From Misgurnus anguillicaudatus (taxonomy: Eukaryota; Chordata; Actinopteri; Cypriniformes; Cobitidae): a stretch of DNA of 64,000 bases. How positions within the stretch are numbered: position 1 is the stretch's first letter; the number at the start of each line of letters is the position of its first letter. This document shows positions 1 to 12,100 of the stretch, one piece after another. Under the pieces are notes generated by a model that saw only the letters and a program-made list of their open reading frames with translations, was not told the DNA's origin and searched no databases. The stretch covers positions 14,620,001 through 14,684,000 of the forward strand of contig NC_073342.2 of NCBI RefSeq assembly GCF_027580225.2, given 5' to 3'. The position numbers and the translations under genes were made by a program.

Positions 1-1478
<1,478 letters not shown>

Positions 1479-1858
1479 AAGATCAATTCATAATTCTGAG
1501 TTCGATTAGCCACAGATTTCGATGTGGTCAATAGGTAACAGTTGTATGGGGACTCAGGCTTTGGTCATTCTCTCACAGCTGAGGTGTTAAATGACACCTC
1601 TAATGGGTCACATTAAAGGCAAAGCCACCGGTGTGCTTTGTGTGTGAAACTTTAATGGAATTTCACACCACACATGTAACTGAAGTAATGAAGCTGACCA
1701 AACAATATTAAGACCCATCACTTCAATATACTAAGAGAAGACCTTTCTGAAAACAGCCCCATTTAGACTTCAAGTTTGTTAGATTTCCCATTAAGCATTT
1801 TTACACGTGAAACACTGGTAGTTGCCATCTGTCTGGAATAAACTGGGAATGCAGAACT
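1479..1858. other. unassigned sequence
   Basis: No coding exon, RNA gene or recognisable transposon end was seen between the microsatellite and the first MITE. Confidence 0.5.
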
Positions 1859-2419
1859 TAAAGGAATAGTTCACCCAAAAATGAAAATTCTGTCATCATT
1901 TACTCACTCTCGTGTTACAAACCTGTATAAATCTCTTTGTTCTTCTGACGCACACAAATTCAGTTATTTTGAGGAATGTTTGTAATCAAACAGTTCATAA
2001 GCCCTATTCACTTTCATAGTATTCTTTTTTCCTACTATGGAAGTAAATGGGGCTCACCAACAGTTTGTTTACAAACATTCCTCAAAAGATATTTCGTGTT
2101 CATCAGAACAAAAAAAATGTATACAGGTTTGTAACAACATGAGGGTGAATAAATTATGACATAATTTTAATTTTTGGGTGAATTACATTTTGATAAATGA
2201 TGGTAAACACAGAGCTGACCATTTACTTCCATATAGTAGGAAAAACAAATACGATAAAATCCAATGGGTACCGTCTGTGGGTCCAACTGTGTGCTTACCA
2301 TCAATATCAAAACATATTCTTTTGTTTTCATCAGAAAAAAGAAATTCATACAGATTTAAAACATGAAGATGAGAAAATGATGACAGAATTTTCATTTTTG
2401 GGTGAATTATCCCTTTAAT
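1859..2419. mobile_element. two tandem copies of a cyprinid MITE (GTTCACCCAAAAATGA family)
   Basis: The left end is TTAAAGGAATAGTTCACCC. An inverted end, TTTTTGGGTGAATTA, occurs near 2172-2186, and a second right end, TTTTTGGGTGAATTATCCC, reaches about 2419. The interior carries the diagnostic ACTATGGAAGT and TCATCAGAA segments. Other copies in this window are at 18609, 43058 and 50953/52568. It is non-autonomous with no ORF. Confidence 0.85.
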
Positions 2420-3527
2420 TTGAAAACACACTTTTTGCTTTTTACAGAGAATGTGTCTCTACTGTACACTTTTAGACTCTTTGAATAAATGCGTGTGGGA
2501 GTTTTGAGACGTCTCTGTTTAGACTGGCACCTTTACACGACAGCTTGAGAACTGCTAGGTGTTAAACCCGTGAGACACAGTTCACCAGATCTTTTCGTGA
2601 CCTCTCCTAGCTAAAGTCAAGAGTTTATTTTGTATACCTGAAATGCTTTTTGCCATTGTGTTTAACATTATCCCAACTGATTTGACACAGAACTTTGTTT
2701 ACATGTATGCATCTGGCAGACAGTTTTTTCCAAACCGACATACAGTGCATTCAAGTTATACATTTTATTAGTATGTGTAGTACATGAATTAAACCTTTGT
2801 TATGCTAACCAACTGAGTTACATGAGCACTTAACTGTTGACAATCCCAAAAAACAACTTTACCTAAAGTGACTTGCATTCAAATACAGTATGTGTATTTT
2901 TGAGAATCGAACCCATGCCCTTAAGTGGTGAATTCTGGACATGGATTAATAATCCTATCGTTACTATCAATAAAATCTTTCAAAACAGAAATAAAATGCT
3001 CCCTGAAATGTCCTTTCAAGACCTTGGTATGACCTTAGTGATTGTGTACTTACCTAACCCCGATCTCACCCTCTGGGAACCGAGAGGTGGCAGGACTGTG
3101 GTGGTCTTTGGCACCTCTGAGGGCTGGTGGATGAGAGAGTTAACATGAATTACTTCACCACCAGAATCCACCACAATCTTATAAGATCCAATGTTCGCGT
3201 GTAGTTGAAAACATTAAAAGACTTAGGGCCCATGTTTCCATTCAGTACTGATGCTGATGTCATAGAGTCCATAGCAGCAACATTATCCAAATCTTCTCCT
3301 AACATTCCCATGGGAAGCACAATGTTTTCTTATTCCATCCTCTCGCGGTGTGCGGCATTTTGCACCCTGGGTGTGAATCAAAACAAAATATCTTGGGAAT
3401 GAAGTGCTGCAAATCAAGAGAAATATGACATTGCATTGTGAGGAAAACACACGTATGTGGTGCCCATATAAAAAAGGCCAAGTACTGTAAATATACAGTT
3501 GGTAAGAAAATTATAGCTAATGACACT
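2420..3527. other. mostly unique sequence with a degraded SINE fragment
   Basis: 2700-2915 is a diverged minus-strand tRNA-derived SINE: the TCTGGCAGACAG tail region, CAGTGCATT, and a decayed tRNA-like head TGCTAACCAACTGAGTTACA. The rest is unassigned. A 54-nt splice-flanked open segment at 3070-3123 (minus) is discussed in the findings. Confidence 0.5.
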
Positions 3528-4212
3528 TAGGCTACGTTTACATGACAACAATGTAGTTAAAAACTAAAATGTTTTTCTTTTGAGTTTTTAAAAAATTGAA
3601 AGTGCACATGACAGCGTTGCCAAAAAAATTCACGTTTACACAGATCCGCATTAATGGCTACAATTGCTTTATTATGCTGTATGCACATTTCCAGTGACAT
3701 TGTTGATGTGTGTCACCCGTCTCTTTCAATGAGGTCATTAGGAGGCGTTCCTAATTCTGGTTGTCCTCAACTATAAATAAATAAGGAACCATCCTCTGAG
3801 TAAATGACAAAAAACAGATGATGTGAACTCATTGGTAGTCGCCCCCGAAAGTTGCTTGTCATTTGCATAAAGTTGAACTGTTCCCAGTCACCAACGGTCA
3901 CTATAGCTCATGTCACCAGAAGTCGCCAGCTCTCCATTAAAATGAATGTGATTGTGTTGCTTTGTTGCTGCATGTCGCTTGTAATGTGAACAGGCATTAT
4001 GTTCGCCAGACTAGTAGTTGGCGATGTTAAGAAACACCACCCGCCTGCGCACACACTCGTTCTTCTACAGAGCAATAAATACAAACAAAACGGCAAAAGC
4101 ATTGACCAATTTTTTTTGATGAACAATGAGGTAGCGACCCTGGACTATAAAAAACCAAAGTTTGTAAACTTTGTTGAAAAAACATTAAAGTCGTCTTGAA
4201 ATTGAATTTAAA
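3528..4212. mobile_element. fragments of non-autonomous DNA transposons
   Basis: 3530-3700 begins GGCTACGTTTACATGACAAC and resembles the fragment at 10860-11060 (ACACGACCAAAAACC, AAAGACAACG). 3830-4000 contains AGTCGCCAGCTCTCC-type sequence that I believe is repetitive in cyprinids. Boundaries are not resolvable. Confidence 0.45.
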
Positions 4213-5220
4213 AACTCTTTACCCGCTACAGAGGTTTTTTTTTAAAGTTGCCAGCCAGCGCTAGCATTTTTAATGATTTTCACAAAAGTTTAATGCCTTC
4301 CAGGAGATTTTCTTCTTGAAATATATAAACATACAATATATCAAATGAAAGAACAGACCGTCTGCTTTTAAACCGTTTCATCCTATCTTCATTTGTTTTC
4401 TTTTTATTGCTTCTCAAATATGGGTAGGTTTCTTCAAAAATACCAAATTTTGAACAAAATAATTGCGTTTTTAAGGACTTTTGATAAAGATCTAATTCAG
4501 AGCAATAATCAAAAAATACACTGTATTTATTGCTTTTGGATCAGTTGGTTGATTTAGTGTTTTATAAGTTGGGTAAGAGCGCCACAGAACTTATTTATAG
4601 CAGAAATATAGATTGCCATAAAAACTCAACCTGATCTCACAAATATCCGTGAAATAGTCGCTCATTATTTTGCTCAGTTTTGCGTGCAATTGTCACGTAT
4701 TTCCACCATTTTACGTGCCCGTGCCACGACTTTCTTTTCCGTGACAGTTTCACGTATTGGTTACTCAACTGTTTTTCCTATTTTTAAAAAATTTTTGCTT
4801 CGGTTTGGTGTTAGATTTGCTGTTTGCTTTAGGATGTCACTTAAAGTATTAGTTTATAAAAAAATTTTCATATGCTTTTTAAATCATTGCCCCTTGATGT
4901 TAGGGTTAGAGTTGGGCTATACATTTATATAATTCATATATATATATGATTGTGTGTGTTTTAGATATAAATAATAATTATACACAGTACACACATATAT
5001 GTTATGTAAACACAAACTTTTATTTTGGATGCGATTAATCACGATTAATCTTTTGACATCCCTAGTAAAAATACGTGACAATGTCACGCAAAACCGAGCG
5101 AAATAATGCGTGACTATTTCACGTACCATGTGAGATCAGGCTATACAAACTTGTCATCGGCAGGGAAGCGTTTTCTCATAATTGACGAGATTACACATCA
5201 ATGGTGGGGAAACGTGTTAA
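4213..5220. mobile_element. MITE of the CTCTTTCCCCGCC family, split by a nested palindrome
   Basis: The left end AACTCTTTACCCGCTACAG and the right end GGTGGGGAAACGTGTTAA frame a copy of the element that is intact at 11467-11942. Shared internal blocks include GCCAGCCAGCGC and ATATATCAAATGAAAGAACAG. A separate foldback element (about 4628-5147) lies inside it; the second copy lacks that insert. Confidence 0.8.
4628..5147. mobile_element. nested foldback element rich in CACG steps
   Basis: The outer ends are CCTGATCTCACA and TGTGAGATCAGG, in inverted orientation. Further matching inverted blocks are GCGTGCAATTGTCACGTATT and AATACGTGACAATGTCACGC. It belongs to the same structural class as 25541-25884 and 63448-63690. 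The interior holds TTAGGGTTAGAGTTGGG. Confidence 0.8.
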
Positions 5221-5978
5221 AGGACAAGTTCGGTATTTTACACTTAAAGTCCTGTTTTCAGATTGTTTATGATGAAAATTTATGATGAGAATATTATTTC
5301 TTGTATCACCTCCCACCTCTAACAATGACTGTATAGGTGCACAGGAAAAATCCTTCCTAAAATGCATTAAACTTTCGTTTACAAAGACGTGAAACTCACC
5401 GAGTGGTCAGGGGTGTTCACTGATATGCTCACACAAAAATCGCTGCAAAAGACGCATTCCAACAGGTTTTATCGTAGTTTTTGTCCAACTCCATTGACTT
5501 GTATTAGATGTGCTTTGAGGTACGGTATTACTCCGCGCCGTGAATGTTGTTTGTATTCTTGCCATTGGCAAAGGTGGATTATCGCCACCAACTGGACTGG
5601 AGTATCTATTATTCAAGCTCTCAACGAAAGAATGTACGGATGTGAGGCGTTTGGAAAATAGGTCCACAAGTTAACAACGAATGCTAAAACATCTGTTGGA
5701 GGGCGTCTTTTGCAGCGGTTTTTGTGTGAGCATGTCGGTGAGCGCCCCTGACCACTCGGTGAGTTTCACGTCTTTGTGGGCGAGGGTTTGATGCATTTTG
5801 GGAGGGATTGTTCCAGTGCACCTATGCAGCCATTGTGGGGGTGGGAGGTGAAACAACAAACACCCCAAAATTCTCGGGGCAGCCGCATATGTCGAAATTT
5901 CAATCAAAACCGTTCTATTTCATCATAAACAATCTGAAAACAGGACATTAAGCGTAAAATACGAACTTGTCCTTTAAG
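5217..5978. mobile_element. 760-bp foldback MITE, AAAGGACAAGTTCGG ends
   Basis: Terminal inverted repeats start TTAAAGGACAAGTTCGGTA and end in the reverse complement ACGAACTTGTCCTTTAAGG. Inner arms are also inverted: GACGTGAAACTCACCGAGTG near 5389 is mirrored by CACTCGGTGAGTTTCACGTC near 5754. No transposase ORF is present. Confidence 0.85.
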
Positions 5979-7610
5979 GAATACTGTATTTATTATAAGT
6001 GACCCATCATTTTTTTTATTCATTTACCCTCATAATCTTTAATAAAAGCCGTTAATCTCCTCCACTCCTCGAAACAACCTCCATTTACTTTCTGTCACGA
6101 GGAGTGGCTCAAGGGCGGGATTAGCAATTAGCAACATGACCCAACTTACAATGATCCAGTCAGTTCTCGTTGGAAGAAATCAAGTCCCGCCTACCTTTTT
6201 TCTCATTTCAGAAGTCACTCAGATATACATCAGAGAAAATAAGACAATTGCTACTTCCATTTCATGACAAATAAACTCTCTTGAGGAGCACAAACACAGT
6301 CCTGTAGGCCGCCAAAGCTGTTTTGGTTATACTCGCGCATGCCTATAGCCTAATTTAACACATGTGCACGACCTCACCTATTATCACAGATTCAAGTTTA
6401 CTTAGGAGACGACAAGACGTGTTTTCAAAAACTTGCTCATTGAAACCCGTCTTCAAAAGTTTGCATTTGCAGGATCTCAAAACAGGAGTTCTCAGTTGTC
6501 TCATTTAAAGGTGATGTGTAAATTTAAGCGGCATCAAGGGTTGAGATAGCGAATTGCAACCAACAGCTCACTCCTCAATTTTAAAATGCATTCTGTCAGT
6601 CCCTCCAGAAAAACATGATTCAATGCATAATCAGCCAAAGTCCACATATTTATGGGATGGCCGCATTTTTTTTTAATACAACACACTTCCGTCGCATAAA
6701 TTGCAGATTTCTGCATGCAAAATATGCAGGGCTTGCATGATTTCAGAATCCCTGCATTTTCTGAGCAAAAGTCTTATATATTTTAGCAAAAAGTTGAAAA
6801 ATGTTGCATTTACTTCACACAAGCACAGCCATGGGAACGTTATGAAGTGACGTAATTACGCAACGTGAACATGCAAACAGTTTTTGCAAGTTCCCGCAAT
6901 TTCATCGCATAAAACTGCATAAATATCCCGCATATTCCATCATATTTTTTAAGAAGACGTGTCGCAAGATTAAGGATTTTTGTCCGCAACAATCACAAAA
7001 AAAACTGTGTTTTTCAAGTAGGACTGTTCTGTAGCCACAACAGGACAAACATAACGTTGTCTGAGACAACGTAGGGACGAAACGCGCTCTGTATGTAGAT
7101 AAAACGGCTCATTCTAAGGTAATAAAAACAATAAAGTTCATTATGTGCGGCCTTTTTACACCACTGATAATATAGTTATGTATATTATTTTGCATTTCTT
7201 TCACAAGATCCTCCTAAAGTTACACATTGGACGGTTAATTTCTACTTTTTCTTTTCAAGTTCCTAAGAAGAACATATGCATGATCTTTAAAACCTCATTA
7301 ATTTTTGCCAGAACAAACAGCATCACTGAATATTGTTGTCAGTCAACCCACATACATCACCTCCCCTCCAACTCCAACCATTGTGACCGTACGTGCAGAA
7401 TATCTTATATGTCTAAAAACTGAAACCTCTCAACCAAGCGAAAAAATCAACTTGGCACCAGGCAGCTCAGTTTCCCGGGTCTTGTTGTGTTACATCTTTC
7501 ACAAAGATGCTCAAATCCCAGAACAGAACGAGCTGACATGTATAGACCGGATGAACTCAAGCCAGTGTGCAAAGGTCAACCAACAAAATAAATAAATAAA
7601 TAAATAAATA
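5979..7610. other. unassigned sequence, partly repeat-derived
   Basis: 6600-7000 has recurrent GCATAAA/TGCATG blocks that look transposon-derived, but no clear termini were found. No exon could be supported. A short (AAAT)n tract ends the region at 7588-7611. Confidence 0.4.
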
Positions 7611-8938
7611 ATGGAGGCAACTCATAACACATAAATATTTTAATTTTGTAATTCATAATTTACAGTCACAAAACAAATCATCAGAACATAAAACATACAA
7701 TGAATCTATCTCCAAATAAATATAAAAGGGATGAAGCAAGTAGAAATAAATACAAATAAATAACAAAATGTATTATTTATGCATAAGTATTAACTTCTCA
7801 AATTTTGTTGAAACTAGAAATGTGTAAATAAGTGTACAATATTCATCTTTTAAAGGAACTCTGTAAACTTTCGATTCATTCTGGTGAATGCTTTGTTGTA
7901 CATCATTTATTAATGCAAAGCAGTGATACAGTGACATGCACAGATTTGTTCAAGATTGATCAACTATGACCTTTGATGTTACAGGTTGATTCATATTAAA
8001 GCGGCCCTTACATTAGACTCAACCATGTAAAACTACAGTGAGGATGCAGGTTACCGATGGTTTTATTTGCAGTGACACGTACAGATTACATCATCCAGAC
8101 AATGTTTCACCAACAACACACTGAAGAAGACAAACGTTACACACATGCAACTCAGTCAACAACAAGTACATATATGTGGCCCTGTGAAACTGCTCAATAG
8201 ATGGCAACAGGGTTTAACTGACCATCATCCAAGTCAACAATACATCTTATTACAGTTTCATGACTCCACAGGATGCACAATTAATGAAGAAAATTGAAAG
8301 GACAGAGAGAGCGATAGAGAGCACTAAGAAACACAGTATGAAAAATATATTTTTTTTTAAGGTGCACCGTTCAAATTGACCAATTACAGTAAATAAAGCA
8401 AATAATAAAACAACCGAACAAACACAAGATCACATACTGCGCTGAGCATACAAATACATAAGGGAACAATTGGCCAAAATCATTGAAATCAGTCTTATTG
8501 ACACAGGACACTTGCAAACACAAGGACAAAAATACATTTTTATGTTATTATAAGCAAAAGGCAAAGGGTGAGAAGCTAGCTGCTTGTGAAAGGGCAAAAT
8601 ACAAGATAAAGAATACGATTTTTAACAGTACCTGAATTTTTTTGACCCAAAAAATGGCACAGGATTGATCTGTCAACATATAATCAATGGCTACTCAAAT
8701 CTGGGACAATTTTATCCATGTAGGAATTTACTGTAATACTCCTGGGACTACAGTATATAACTAGTGCAGATATTTTAAAGCCCATTTTCGTTTTGAACAA
8801 ATATGAAATATTAGCTATATTATAATATTAATTGTTAACAAGGGGGTGCACCATTTGGACCTTTTCAATATTGCAGTACTTCACACCAACAGCCATATCT
8901 ACAGTAATTGGCTGGACCAATGGGATGGCTTTGAATCT
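7611..8938 (-). other. sv2b: probable sv2b 3' UTR and downstream flank
   Basis: This AT-rich stretch follows the sv2b stop and has no recognisable transposon termini, unlike its surroundings, as expected for a long 3' UTR. On the minus strand AATAAA occurs at 8067-8062 and 7911-7906. Either could be the polyadenylation signal (3' UTR of about 0.9-1.0 kb). Which one is used is not visible. Confidence 0.4.
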
Positions 8939-9122
8939 TCACAGCAAGATCTTCTCCCTGGTTTCGGGCAGTTTGAGGGCGAGTACTCCTCCGCCAACCA
9001 GAGCACAGAAAGACAGAAGAATGGGAATGACTTTGGTAATGCCTACAAATGAGGCGAAGATTGAGCTTCCCAATATGGCTGCCAGTTTACAAATGGCATT
9101 CAAGACTCCAAATGCTGTGGCT
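8939..9122 (-). CDS. sv2b: sv2b coding exon 12 (TM11-TM12, C-terminus, stop)
   Basis: Residues 626 (shared) to 686, then TGA at 8941-8939. The acceptor CTTTTACAG ends at 9123. It encodes RATAFGVLNAICKLAAILGS, then IFASFVGITKVIPILL (TM11-TM12 region), and ends LALKLPETREKILL. The length and ending match mammalian SV2B, which ends PETREQVLM. Intron 11 before it is 3.4 kb. Confidence 0.95.
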
Positions 9123-12100
9123 CTGTAAAAGAAAGTGAGAGGCATTAGCAAAACAATACAAAGCTGATGTGGAGAGGTCTTCAACCTTTTTCCAAGGTTG
9201 CCAGGGACCTAGAAAGACAGGAACAGGAACCCCCAGTACATGTAACGGCGTATTTCTGGGCCAAACTCACACCTCCTTTTTACTACAAGTTTCAGAAAGT
9301 TTTTTTTTCCGAATGGTGGTATCCTTTACGACTGACTGACCACATATTCCCTTTAAAGGCCTTTCTTTACTCCCTGAAAAGCACACATGTCCTGCACGTT
9401 AAGTGAGAGCGAGAACGCGCATTAGCATTGCTCCGTCGAGTAAAAGTCTGCACAGCACGCAACAACTTTGTTTTATCAAGTTGGTTCAACTGTCTTTATA
9501 CAACAGTGGATGCAGTTCGTTTTTCCCAGACAGTAACGTAATTGCGAATGGGTTTATGTTTGTTCCCTGGCTGCATTTCGGAGAGAATTGCTTTACAAAC
9601 AAGGCTCAGTTTGACGTCGGATTTGCCACTTGTTTACAACTGATGGATCGGTCCCAACTTTAAAAGCCCCTGATTAGGAGTCACAACCACAGGCGTAAGT
9701 AAATCTAATCTCACATGTTTTGTTTGCATACGTGCATGTAATGTAAACAACATGAAAAACAGCAAACATTTTCCGTGCATTGTACTGCACTTACGACATT
9801 TACACCTTTTAAACGGGCAAATGCAGAAAAAAGTTTTACGTCACTTTTGTTTAAAATAGCAGATAAACAAACAAGGATTAATAACTACATAGAGACGTCC
9901 TGCTGTAATCGTTGCTGCTTTTATTCCTGTTGATTAATTACTGACCCAGTATCCGATTCTGGATCATATTTTTAAGGCTGTATCTGACTGTACGCCATAG
10001 TTATTTTAAAAAAAAAGTTTTTATTTAAGTTTGATTTCCATCCTTGTCACAGCTGTTAGATTAGTATCCAAAGGCTGTGCGTACTCGTAACTCTTTAGCT
10101 CTGCCCACCGTATGCTTTCAAGTCTTCGTATTTCTCCGGCAAAAACCGGAAAGGCCGTTCTTCTTTTATTAATCTGACAACATGAAAGACTCTTTGGACT
10201 TATGAAGGATAAAATACTACTTTATAGGTAACCAGGAATAACATTAGATTGGCAAAAACAGTGTGTGTTATGCAAGCTTTAAGGCATGATTTTTGCATAC
10301 GTTGTTATGATGGTTACATTACAAAGATAGAAAATATTCAACAAATATTTTTTTCATATTACATAACCTTTAATTTAAAGGCGGAGTCCACGATGTTTGA
10401 AAAACGCTTTGGATAAGGAGACGGCCCGACTACCAAAACACACTTATAGCCAATCAGCAGTAAGGAGCGTGTCTACTAACTGACATCCTTGCCGGGTTGC
10501 GTATGTGTGGGGCGGGTCTATCAACAGAAGGTCCAGATTCTATTGGGGTAGGGGCGTGTTTGTTTAGGTGATTTCAAATGTCAACATTGACTTTCAAACA
10601 TTTTGGACTCCGCCTTTAACTGAATATATTTTATAGGTGGGTTGTTATGCTCTTCATTTTAATTGAGGTTTAATTTATTATTAGATGATTAATGCATTTT
10701 AATGTGATGCCTAATTTCATCAGTTCAGAAAATATATTTAGCAGATATTTTGTATTCAAACAATATTTGGAGGAACCTCAGTAAAACCACCACGGACCCC
10801 CAAGGGTCCCCAGACCCATTGTTGCAGACCCATATCCTAGTGCTTTAACATTTTGAACCCAGGAGCCTTTTACACGACCAAAAACCATTCAAAATTGTCA
10901 AATCTTAAAGACAACGGCATTTCGGTGTCCTGAAAAGCAAACTTTTGAAAACGGATTTTAAAATGCAAGTTTTTGAAAAACGCAAATCAGTGAAAACAGT
11001 GACATCACACACATGCGCATCACATGTTCAGTATACCCAGCAAACAATAGTCGTCATTTTACCATCTAGGGCTAGGCTAACTATGGCGCTATATTGTCTG
11101 GCTATAAATAACCCACTTCTAGCTTAAATAAATTTTATTTTATTTGATTTTACTTTTTATTTTATTCATTCATTCATTCTTAATTTAATTTAATTTAATT
11201 TAATTTAATTTAATTTAATTTAATTTAATTTAATTTAATTTTATTTTATTTTATTTTATTTTATTTTATTTTATTTTATTTTATTTTATTTATTTTATTT
11301 TATTTTATTTTATTTTATTTTATTTTATTTTATTTTAGGCTTATGGTTAGACATCTATTAAAGCCTATTTGTCTTGTTTCAGCCTACAGTCATGCGGGAC
11401 TACCTCACAATCACAACAATGGCAGCCTACAGTACTGTGTTTGTGCTACTTAAGATAATGAGTTTATTAACTCTTTCCCCGCCAGCGATTTAAAAAAAAA
11501 TTGCCAGCCAGCGCCAGCATTTTTCATGATTTTCACAAAAATTTAATGCCTTCCAGAAAACGTTCTTCTTGAAATATATAAACATACAATATATCAAATG
11601 AAAGAACAGACCCTGTTCTTTTAAATAAAAAACTACCTTAATTATTTCTCTTTTATCACCTCTCAAATATGGATAGGTTTCTTCAAAAACACAAATTTTT
11701 TAGCAAAAAGTTGAGATAATTCCATATTGTGAAGGACTTTTGATAGAGATCAGATGCGAGCGATCCTCAAAACTTACACGGACATACAGCTGTTTGTCCT
11801 AGTCACGAAACTTCCGGGTTTTATATGTTGCTATTATCTGGATAATAGTGGTATTGCGGAAAGCCGGAACTACGTGTCAATGGCAGGGAAGCGTTTTCTT
11901 TTAATTGATGAGTTAACTAGGCAATGGCGGGGAAAGAGTTAATGCTTCTCCAACAAAGTTTACAATATTTTGGCACTTTATAGACATCTATTTAAACAAA
12001 ATTAATGCTCTCGGTATCTTAATTGTTTGTATTTATTGCTCTGTAGAAGAAATTGCTCTGTGTAGAGCTAATGTTACAAAGTAACATTGTCGCCTACTGG

